This document shows, piece after piece, positions 32,701 to 39,044 of a stretch of 41,949 nucleotides of DNA (within the stretch, counting starts at the first letter, position 1; the number at the start of each line of letters is the position of its first letter). Under the pieces are notes generated by a model that saw only the letters and a list, made by a program, of their open reading frames with translations, was not told the DNA's origin and searched no databases. Origin of the DNA: Trichlorobacter sp. (GTDB lineage: Bacteria > Desulfobacterota > Desulfuromonadia > Geobacterales > Pseudopelobacteraceae); NCBI RefSeq assembly GCF_030247655.1, contig NZ_JAOTRZ010000006.1, forward strand, positions 1 to 41,949, written 5' to 3'. The position numbers were made by a program, and so were the translations under genes.

Positions 32701-32871
32701 TTTATGGAGGATCTGACTCTTGATCGTGACCTGAGCGTCACCCTGCAAGGCGGGTATGTGGCCGGTTTTGGCAGTCACAGCGGCAGTACGACACTGAACG
32801 GCAGGCTGACAATCAGCAGCGGTAGGCTGGTGGTGGATCAGTTGATAATACGTGGCCCCATCCCTGATTGA
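29725..32871 (+). CDS. P4: chimeric secreted protein, DUF1566/ASH/InlB/LamG/IPT/LamG + class-B GGY C-terminal domain
   Basis: 1048 residues from ATG 29725, four bases after GGGAGGA; the upstream open frame includes the ribosome site and is not used. The leader and the first codons copy P1. Order: signal peptide (MVRQIKLLVVMLLSML, cleaved near GQAWS); DUF1566-like domain (RFIDLNDGTMLDTANSLRWL); ASH-like domain; InlB repeat; LamG; IPT/TIG (about 580-670); a second LamG (GLVSWWKGEGNALDAVGG); a Cys-containing repeat (GFGGWGGDCSG); and a C-terminal domain of the P5/P6 class (DYVRLG, LQGGYVAGFG, STTLNGRLTI). Its front half thus belongs with P2/P3 and its end with P5/P6. Surface role inferred only. 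Confidence 0.9.
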   Translation: MVRQIKLLVVMLLSMLLLCSGQAWSLDRFIDLNDGTMLDTANSLRWLKNANCTDTAGGITNAGGTLNWADAQTWSNNLASGLCSLNDSSVVGDWHLPTIDELQTLVAAPDSYRYDTLNAAGFNNVLDLAYWSSSTDASYTGYAWFVYMDVGYVYNNSKGDLYYVWPVRAGQYWLLDSLVVSGTADFGSVPVGSTSSSHSFSLKNSGTSSLSVTSIALSGTDSGQFTLATGGTNPCSSLTSLTLAAGAGCTVLVSVKPTTIASKNANLTVTSGGLSVNVPLSATGAALSVTYNGNGNSSGSVPVDSTGYALNATVTVLDNSGALAKTGYIFNGWNTADDDRGTTYQPGATLSIAAPITLYAQWAAPIAPPSGLVSWWRAEGNALDTRGTNNATLHSASSFVFASGKVGQAFSFNGVTTTYIDAPNSASLNFGTSDFAIATWIKSSDSGSYRRLVTKRGTGNWYSLALHNGKVFFEISPYISMSSVAAVNDGLWHHIVVSRDPVGTSSRKYRLYIDGIENTSLADGGLNLDNSAPLELGRWSTESYGGIYSGLMDEAQIFNRSITAAEVLNIYNAGSAGLAVVPTVTGISPARGQASGGSQVLISGANLANASTVKFGATTATGFTIVSDTQITAIAPAGTVASVVDISVTTPGGTSVASSSSKFTYTGLVSWWKGEGNALDAVGGLNGTVGLYPYYTPGKIGQAFFFTGNPTEYITVPDNQKLRFGVDEFSLAVWVKASDVVTWTRVLTKRPASGATAWYSLGVSGNKAIFEISASVTLTSSKSVADDAWHHIAVTRDPAGASPRKYRLYVDGVEDVAMDDTGVNLDNNGPLEIAKWANETPGGAIFWGSVDEVQLFNRALTATEVLENYHAVPGIAWPLSVTKTGSGTVTTNVSPGTLSWSDNTGMASYPDSTSLRLTAIPENGSGFGGWGGDCSGTDTSCSLSMFASHTASASFFVNDYVRLGALTTPYGTLHHAYAAAHPGDLIKALGLTFMEDLTLDRDLSVTLQGGYVAGFGSHSGSTTLNGRLTISSGRLVVDQLIIRGPIPD

Positions 32872-32877
32872 AGACCG

Positions 32878-33205
32878 CTGCGGCAGGGGCGTTAATCTGA
32901 CAGCCACTCCGCAAGCCGACTCCACCTTCAATTGCTGGTGGGATATTGCACAGGCCGCTCCTGATCGGATCGGCCTGTCTTTATGTTAGGGAACGTCTGT
33001 TTGAGCTTGAAACGAGTCGTCTGCCTCAGGCCAGAATCTACGTTTTAATTCATCCAGTAGCGGAGCAAGAGATTTGCGGTCAACCGCACAGATGCTGATG
33101 GCGTTGTGACTATCAGGAACAGCCGCCTGCAGGTAAACGGGTAGTGGGTTAATAGAAATAAATCCAGGTGGTTTGGTTGCATTGTTGGAGTTTTGTGTTT
33201 TAATC
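32878..33205 (+). pseudogene. Mosaic of gene remnants between P4 and P5, including a copy of the hflX 3' end
   Basis: Three pieces join end to end. 32878-32931 matches the InlB-like repeat of P6 near 38572-38628 (frame reading GRGVNLTATPQADSTF). 32931-33109 matches 38990-39168: the terminator downstream of P6 plus the last 40 or so codons of hflX on the minus strand (AISICAVDRKSLAPLLDELK). 33111-33205 matches the 3' end of P2 and the bases after it (24352-24455). None is an intact gene. The sequence 33206-33324 is the leader of P5. Confidence 0.85.
32950..32978. terminator. Duplicated terminator downstream of P4
   Basis: An 8-bp stem ACAGGCCG/CGGCCTGT followed by CTTTATG, a slightly decayed copy of the hairpin at 39009-39037. 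It arrived with the hflX fragment but could still end the P4 transcript. Confidence 0.6.
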
Positions 33206-33222
33206 AACAAATTGTTCATTCT

Positions 33223-33257
33223 ATTGTCAGGGTAAGCAGTTTACCGCAGGAGACAAT
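33223..33257. other. Imperfect inverted repeat upstream of P5
   Basis: ATTGTC (33223-33228) and GACAAT (33252-33257) enclose GGTAA and TTACC. It shares the outer TTGTC/GACAA half-sites with the palindromes at 14853 and 29571, but spacing differs (23 against 16 bases), so a common regulator is doubtful. Confidence 0.3.
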
Positions 33258-33261
33258 CAGG

Positions 33262-33310
33262 CAAAATGGCCGTTTAACCGGAGTTCGTTGCCGGTGGACG
33301 GCCATGTTTG
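33262..33310 (+). promoter_or_regulatory. Two-tier hairpin in the P5 leader
   Basis: ATGGCCGT (33266-33273) pairs with ACGGCCAT (33298-33305), an inner ACCGG pairs with CCGGT, and CAAA/TTTG can extend the base. It ends three bases before the AAGGAGG ribosome site (33313-33319), a position where structure could affect initiation. It fits no riboswitch class I recognise. Confidence 0.45.
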
Positions 33311-33324
33311 GTAAGGAGGATGGT

Positions 33325-35583
33325 ATGAAAAGGCATCTTGTTGTATGTCTGGCAGTAACGATTTTGATTCTGACAGGGTACGCCACGGCTCAGTGCGGCT
33401 CATGGTCATTACTGTTGGGCGGCAATAATAGTGACTCTGCTGCCTCTGTCCAACAAACAGCCGACGGTGGCTTTATTGTTGCCGGAAACACCTCTTCATT
33501 CGGCACAACTGCGCAGGATGTCTGGGTACTGAAGCTTAATGCCTCTAGCGAGGTGGTGTGGCAGAAAACCTATGGCGGCGAAGGGTCCGATTCAGCCAGT
33601 GCCATCCAGCAGACCGCTGATGGCGGCTATATTGTGGCAGGTTATACAAATTCCTATGGCGCAAATAGCAATGGAGATGCCTGGGTGCTGAAGCTTGATG
33701 CCTCTGGCAACGTAGAGTGGCAGAAAACCTATGGCGGCGAAGGGTATGATTCAGCCAATGCTATCCAGCAGACCACTGATGGCGGCTATATTGTGGCAGG
33801 CTTCACAAACTCTTTTGAAAGTAACGGTGATGCCTGGGTACTGAAACTGGCTTTAAACGGCACCATTGAGTGGCAGAAAACCTATGGGGGAACCACTGAC
33901 GGCGATGAGGCTATTGCCATTCAGCAGACAACAGACGGCGGTTATATTGTTGCCGGCGTTACATACTGTTTTGGCGCTGGCAACACTGATGCCATGATAC
34001 TTAAACTGGATGAGAACGGGGCACTGGAATGGCAGAAAACATATGGTGGAACCGGTTTTGAAAATGCTACTGCTATCCGGCAAACAGCCGACCAGGGGTA
34101 TATTGTGGCTGGCGTTACTACCTCATTTGGCGCGGGTGGTCTTGATGGCTGGCTGTTGAAGCTGGCGGATAATGGCACAGAAAGTTGGCAGAAAGCCTGG
34201 GGCGGGTCAGGGGGAGACAGTTTTTCTTCAGTCTGGCAGACAGCAGATGGTGGCTATATTGTTGCCGGATCAACAGGATCTTCCGGCGCCGGCAACGGGG
34301 ATGCCTGGGTGCTGAAGCTGAGTGAAAACGGCAGTGCCGTGTGGCAAAAGACCTATGGCGGAGCAGCCGGCGATTTAGTCAATGCGGTTCAGCAGACATC
34401 CGACGGCGACTACATTATTGCGGGTGCTACAGCCTCTCTGGGGGTGCAGACCTTTGATCTCTGGGTGATGAAGCTTGAACAGGATGGCGGTTTGAATGGG
34501 TGTTATAGCATTGGTGAAACCGCAACAGTGCCGCAGAACACCGCAGCGGGGACGCTCTCTTCGTTAACTCTGACGGTTGATTCATCTGCAGTAGAGCCTG
34601 GTGCTTCTCTGGCCACGACAACCACTTCGACAGCGTCCCCTTCTATTTGTTCTGCAACGCAACCTCAGCTGACGCTCTCGGTTTCAAAATCAGGACAGGG
34701 AGCTGGAACGGTAACCAGCTCACCATCCGGCATCAACTGCGGCACGAAATGCTCACATACCTTTAACAACTATACATCTGTAATCTTGTCCGCTTCCCCT
34801 TCCAGCGGTTCTTACTTTAGCGGATGGGAGAGCGCGGAAGGTTGTACCACCGGCACCTGCACGGTAACGTTCTCAGGTTATAATCGTGGTGTCACAGCTG
34901 CGTTTGGCCTGATTGTTAACGGAGCCTGTGGCAGCAGCCAGGGGAAAACATTTGATACGGCCCCGACTCAAAATCTCTGTCTGACCGGAACCCCCACAGT
35001 TGTAGGTTATAACGATGGTAAGTGGGTCTGGAGCTGCAATGGATCGCCAGGCGGTTCTACGGCCAGCTGTTGGGCCCACATCACCCAGGTTGGTCTTTCG
35101 GTTTCCAAAACGGGCAATGGCACGATCACAAGCAATCCGGCAGGCATCAACTGCGGAGATGACTGTGATGAATTGTACCCGTACGGAACATTGGTAACCC
35201 TGACGGCAACCCCTGAAGCGGGGTTTACATTTAGCAGCTGGGGTTTTTTTGGCCCGTGCCCAATTGGTGAGACTTCCTGTGGACGTGCAATGACGTCACC
35301 CGCAATCGCCAATGTCACCTTTCTCCTTGATCCAAAGGCACGAATCGGCAGCACAGCTTTTGGTACGTTGCAAAGCGCCTATAGTGCCGTCACCAATACA
35401 GGCACTATAGAAGCCAAGGCCTTGACTTTTATTGAAAATTTAAGTCTTGACCAGGGAACCTATTTTACCTTGAAGGGCGGCTATGCAGACGATTATCTCA
35501 GCCGTACCGGCTCTACCACCCTGGATGGCACTCTGATCATCAGTAGCGGCGGCCTGACGGTTGACCGGCTGGTGGTGCGGTAG
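33325..35583 (+). CDS. P5: secreted seven-bladed propeller protein with InlB-like repeats and class-B GGY C-terminal domain
   Basis: 752 residues from ATG 33325, after AAGGAGG; the frame is open further upstream but the signal peptide (MKRHLVVCLAVTILILTG) starts here. A Cys at 25 follows TAQ, which does not make a lipobox. Seven repeats of about 50 residues (WQKTYGGEG, QQTADGGYIVAG, DAWVLKLD) fill residues 25-390, a likely seven-bladed propeller closed by the first strand (CGSWSLLLGG). Next come two InlB-like repeats with paired cysteines (GINCGTKC and GINCGDDC), separated by a Cys-rich linker (CGSSQG, then SCWAH), and the shared C-terminal domain (LKGGYADDY, TTLDGTLIIS). Function unknown; probably a surface-exposed binding protein. 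Confidence 0.9.
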   Translation: MKRHLVVCLAVTILILTGYATAQCGSWSLLLGGNNSDSAASVQQTADGGFIVAGNTSSFGTTAQDVWVLKLNASSEVVWQKTYGGEGSDSASAIQQTADGGYIVAGYTNSYGANSNGDAWVLKLDASGNVEWQKTYGGEGYDSANAIQQTTDGGYIVAGFTNSFESNGDAWVLKLALNGTIEWQKTYGGTTDGDEAIAIQQTTDGGYIVAGVTYCFGAGNTDAMILKLDENGALEWQKTYGGTGFENATAIRQTADQGYIVAGVTTSFGAGGLDGWLLKLADNGTESWQKAWGGSGGDSFSSVWQTADGGYIVAGSTGSSGAGNGDAWVLKLSENGSAVWQKTYGGAAGDLVNAVQQTSDGDYIIAGATASLGVQTFDLWVMKLEQDGGLNGCYSIGETATVPQNTAAGTLSSLTLTVDSSAVEPGASLATTTTSTASPSICSATQPQLTLSVSKSGQGAGTVTSSPSGINCGTKCSHTFNNYTSVILSASPSSGSYFSGWESAEGCTTGTCTVTFSGYNRGVTAAFGLIVNGACGSSQGKTFDTAPTQNLCLTGTPTVVGYNDGKWVWSCNGSPGGSTASCWAHITQVGLSVSKTGNGTITSNPAGINCGDDCDELYPYGTLVTLTATPEAGFTFSSWGFFGPCPIGETSCGRAMTSPAIANVTFLLDPKARIGSTAFGTLQSAYSAVTNTGTIEAKALTFIENLSLDQGTYFTLKGGYADDYLSRTGSTTLDGTLIISSGGLTVDRLVVR
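33397..34498 (+). repeat. Seven tandem repeats of about 150 bp within P5
   Basis: Each unit encodes W-Q-K-T-Y-G-G, then Q-T-A-D-G-G-Y-I-V-A-G and W-V-L-K-L. The second and third units are most alike in DNA (TGGCAGAAAACCTATGGCGG recurs exactly), a sign of recent duplication or correction. They are protein-coding repeats with no spacer structure, not CRISPR. Confidence 0.85.
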
Positions 35584-35706
35584 CCGGATGAGGATCAATA
35601 GTGATTTGCAGTGATATATTGTGTTTTTTTAATGTTTGGCGTAAATAATCGGCTGCTTTGTCTGATACTGTTTGATGGTCTTGAATATACGTAGGGGGGG
35701 ATGAAC

Positions 35707-38700
35707 ATGGTGTTACGGTTATTGATCGGTATGATGCTGGGGGTTATCTGCTGGGTAACGACTGCAGCTGCTACGGTTCGTGTGATGAGTGCTGGCACGC
35801 TTTCAACTGCCAGAAGCAGCCATACGGCAACATTGCTGCACAATGGTAAAATCCTTGTAACCGGTGGCTATAATGGCAGCACCGTTTATGGAAGCGCTGA
35901 GCTGTATAATCCACAGACCGGTGAAACCCAGGCCATAGGCACTATGTCCAGCCCCCGTTTTGCCCATACCGCCACACTGATGAGCAACGGCAAGGTGCTG
36001 ATTGCCGGTGGTTTTAGTTCCCTGACCGGTGATGCCAGGCTGAGCAGCACAGAACTATTTGACCCGGCAAACAACAGCTTTACCCCTGCGCATGGTATGA
36101 ACCTGCCACGAGCGATGCATGCTGCTTCATTGATGAAAAATGGCAAGGTGCTGATTACCGGTGGACGGTCAGCTTCCCCCTATACAGGGATTGAGATCTA
36201 TTACCCGTCAACCAATACCTTTGATATGCTGGATGACATCGATATTGAGATGGCCCAACATACCTCTACCGTGCGGAATGACGGCAAGGTACTGATCAAT
36301 TCAAACCTCAAGACATATCTCTATGATCCCGATGACAATGAGGCTACTGATCAGTGGTCCGCTTTTTCGTTGACTACCTATGCCCAGAGCGCCACCTTGC
36401 TGCCAACTGGCTCAGTGCTGCTAGCCGGGGGACATTCCGCCGGAACCAGCCGTGAGGAGTATTACCTGTATGGTAGTTCAATGAATTACATGGGAATTAT
36501 GGGCACCCGACGGTCTTACCATTCATCGACCCTGCTGCCTGACGGCCGGGTGCTGATCTGTGGCGGTATAAATTTCTCTAGTTCGACGGTTCATTCCTCT
36601 TGCGAGGCATACACGCAATCCAGCAACAGCTTTGCAGCTGTTGCCACCATGCTGAACGCCCGTTATAAGCATACGGCCACCTTGCTGCCCGGTGGAAAGG
36701 TGGTGATCATTGGCGGTGAAAATGCCAGCGGGACAGCGCTACAGCAGATTGAGGTGATTGATGCCTACGATGCAGCTACATCCACCACCGGTGCGATGGT
36801 AACAGCACGGGCCTACCATGCCATGACACTGCTTGCCGATGGCCGGGTACTGCACAATGGCGGCAGCAATGCCAGCGGCACACTGGCTACCTCAGAGATT
36901 TTCAATCCCCAATCTTCAACATATACGGCAACCGGCGCCATGACTTCGCGCCGCACCGGCCACACCAGCACGCTGCTGCAAAACGGTAAGGTTCTGGTAG
37001 CTGGTGGCGGGTATACCAGTGGTTTGCCAGGATTTGTCTATCTGGACACAGCAGAACTCTTTGATCCGGCCACCGGAGATTACACCGCTGTTCCAGGCAG
37101 CATGACCAGTGCAAGAAGCAGCCATACCGCAACCCTGCTCTCAAACGGCAAGGTGTTGTTGACCGGTGGCCAGAATGCCGGGTCAACAGCCCTTAGCAGT
37201 GCTGAGCTGTTTGACCCGCTCACAAACAGCTTTACGGCAACCGGTGCTCTGAGTTCGGCACGAAAAGACCACAGGGCCATCATACTAGCCACCGGCAACG
37301 TGTTGTTTGCGGGGGGCGTAAACGCAAGCAGTCAGACCTTGAGCAGTACAGAGCTTTATAATCCGACTACCGGCCAGTTTAGCGCAGGTAACGCCATGAA
37401 CTCTCCCCGTTCAAGCCATGCCATGACGGTTACTGCCGGTGGGAGGGTGCTTATCACCGGCGGCTATCATAGTAACGCCCTGAGCAGCGCCGAGATGTAC
37501 AACCCGGTCAGCGGTATGTTCTATAGTGTGGACAGTATGCTTACAGCCAGGACAAATCATACTGCCGTAACGCTGCAAAATGGCAAGGTGCTGGTTGCAG
37601 GCGGGTATGATGGCAGCAACTATCTGGACTCGACAGAGCTGTTTGACCCTGTTGCTGAATCATTTGTCACATCTGCCGCCATGGCTAACCGTCGCCAATA
37701 CTTGCGTTCTGTGCTGCTTGCCGACGGCAGGGTTCTCCTGTCTGGCGGGAGAAGCGCTGCAACCACGTATGTCGGTACATCTGAACTGTTTGACCCGGCC
37801 AGTACCGTACCGGCCCAGCGTCTTAAACCGGTCATTACGGAAGTCAGCAGTTCAGCGGCAGGCGTCATAAGCTTTAAGGGGAGTACGTTTACCGGAGACA
37901 GTGAAGCCGGTTCCGGTTCAACAAACAGTTCATCGGCAGCTGTTCCTGTGCTGCAACTGCAAAAGCTGGATAGTGGCGCAACCGTTGCTATTTTGCCACT
38001 GTCAACGATCAACTGGAGTTCGACGCAGTTCAACCTGGCTGAATCCCCGCTGACCACGCTGGTGTCCGGACAGTATCAGGCCACCATTGCCGCAAGCGGC
38101 ATCTCATCAAAGGCATGGACTGTCCAACTTATGCCGCTTTCATCAGTCAGTCCTGCAACGTATAATTTTGGCAGCGTAAACTCCGGTAGTTCTTCCGCTG
38201 CATATCTATACACGGTTTCCAATCCTGGTTTGTGGTCGCTGTCCATAACAGGGATAAGTGTCGGTGGTGCTTATAGCGCTGCATTTGTCAAAGAGGACGA
38301 TACCTGTAGTTCCACCGTGTTGACTCCGTTGTCTTCCTGTCATTTTAAACTGTATTTCAGGCCCCAGTCGGCAGGGGCACAAAGCGCGGATATCACCGTG
38401 AATTCAAATTCAGCCGCTGGTCCGGCCACCGCAATCGCAACAGGCACCGGAGTAGCTGTTTACTACACTCTGACCGTCACCAAGTACGGTACCGGTAACG
38501 GAACCGTGACTTCCGATGCTGGTTCAATCTCGTGGAACAACAACATCGGCACCGCCATCTATAGCAGCGGCAGGGGGGTCAACCTGACCGCCACCCCGCA
38601 AGCCGGTTCCACATTCAGCAACTGGGGTGGTGATTGTAGTGGTTTCAGCTGTTATCTGGAGATGAATGCAAACCGGTCGGTAACGGCCAGCTTTATCATG

Positions 38701-38976
38701 AAGGACTATGTGCGGTTAGGAACAACAGCAGCAATAGGAGCAACACCCTATGGCACGTTGAATCTGGCCTATACTGCTGCCCAGGACGGCAATGTTATCA
38801 GGGCATTGGCAAGGGTGTTTGAAGATGATTTGTCCCTTGATCGAGCTGTTAACGTAGCCCTGCAAGGTGGGTATGTTTCCGGATTTGGCGGCAGCCGTAG
38901 TGGAAGCACAACGCTGAACGGTACGCTGACGGTTGGTCAGGGCAGTCTGGTGGTGGATGGGTTGGTAATAAAATAG
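35707..38976 (+). CDS. P6: secreted protein with 14 kelch-type repeats + ASH-like domain + class-B GGY C-terminal domain
   Basis: 1089 residues from ATG 35707 (1091 from ATG 35701). The G-run 35694-35700 touches the first ATG but is well spaced for the second, and MVLRLLIGM aligns with the MVRQ starts of P1/P4. The signal peptide ends near TAAATV. Fourteen kelch-type repeats (ARSSHTATLLHNGKILVTGG, then SAELYNPQTG) fill residues 30-700, enough for two seven-bladed propellers. Then come a linker, an ASH-like domain (YNFGSVNSGSSSA, about 815-920), an InlB-like repeat (FSNWGGDCSG) and the shared C-terminal domain (DYVRLG, LQGGYVSGFG, STTLNGTLTV). In galactose-oxidase relatives such propellers bind sugars, but no copper-site residues were identified, so no enzyme activity is claimed. 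Confidence 0.9.
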   Translation: MVLRLLIGMMLGVICWVTTAAATVRVMSAGTLSTARSSHTATLLHNGKILVTGGYNGSTVYGSAELYNPQTGETQAIGTMSSPRFAHTATLMSNGKVLIAGGFSSLTGDARLSSTELFDPANNSFTPAHGMNLPRAMHAASLMKNGKVLITGGRSASPYTGIEIYYPSTNTFDMLDDIDIEMAQHTSTVRNDGKVLINSNLKTYLYDPDDNEATDQWSAFSLTTYAQSATLLPTGSVLLAGGHSAGTSREEYYLYGSSMNYMGIMGTRRSYHSSTLLPDGRVLICGGINFSSSTVHSSCEAYTQSSNSFAAVATMLNARYKHTATLLPGGKVVIIGGENASGTALQQIEVIDAYDAATSTTGAMVTARAYHAMTLLADGRVLHNGGSNASGTLATSEIFNPQSSTYTATGAMTSRRTGHTSTLLQNGKVLVAGGGYTSGLPGFVYLDTAELFDPATGDYTAVPGSMTSARSSHTATLLSNGKVLLTGGQNAGSTALSSAELFDPLTNSFTATGALSSARKDHRAIILATGNVLFAGGVNASSQTLSSTELYNPTTGQFSAGNAMNSPRSSHAMTVTAGGRVLITGGYHSNALSSAEMYNPVSGMFYSVDSMLTARTNHTAVTLQNGKVLVAGGYDGSNYLDSTELFDPVAESFVTSAAMANRRQYLRSVLLADGRVLLSGGRSAATTYVGTSELFDPASTVPAQRLKPVITEVSSSAAGVISFKGSTFTGDSEAGSGSTNSSSAAVPVLQLQKLDSGATVAILPLSTINWSSTQFNLAESPLTTLVSGQYQATIAASGISSKAWTVQLMPLSSVSPATYNFGSVNSGSSSAAYLYTVSNPGLWSLSITGISVGGAYSAAFVKEDDTCSSTVLTPLSSCHFKLYFRPQSAGAQSADITVNSNSAAGPATAIATGTGVAVYYTLTVTKYGTGNGTVTSDAGSISWNNNIGTAIYSSGRGVNLTATPQAGSTFSNWGGDCSGFSCYLEMNANRSVTASFIMKDYVRLGTTAAIGATPYGTLNLAYTAAQDGNVIRALARVFEDDLSLDRAVNVALQGGYVSGFGGSRSGSTTLNGTLTVGQGSLVVDGLVIK
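35785..37800 (+). repeat. Fourteen kelch-type repeats within P6
   Basis: Counting the core (KVLITGG and variants) gives 14 units of 42-53 residues; only the fourth has lost the GG pair (KVLINSN). Repeats are diverged in DNA, so this is an old expansion. Confidence 0.8.
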
Positions 38977-39008
38977 AAACAAGCTGACAGTTGTTGGTGG
39001 GATATTGC

Positions 39009-39037
39009 ACAGGCCGCTCCTGATCGGGGCGGCCTGT
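39009..39037. terminator. Bidirectional terminator between P6 and hflX
   Basis: A 9-bp perfect stem ACAGGCCGC/GCGGCCTGT in the 68-base gap between converging P6 and hflX, with CTTTATG on the plus side. An older copy is at 32950-32978. Confidence 0.7.
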
Positions 39038-39044
39038 CTTTATG

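Noticed and set aside
33397..34498. Regular tandem repeats that might suggest a CRISPR array
   Set aside because: The units are coding repeats of about 150 bases in frame with P5, with no short repeat/spacer alternation.
35584..35700. Promoter and terminator between P5 and P6
   Set aside because: A run of seven T follows only a weak 5-bp stem (CAATA/TATTG), and no convincing -35/-10 pair with proper spacing could be chosen.
15374..35706. c-di-GMP riboswitch (GEMM) in leaders of P1-P6
   Set aside because: GEMM elements often precede surface-protein genes in Geobacter relatives, but none of the conserved core sequences were found in the leaders.
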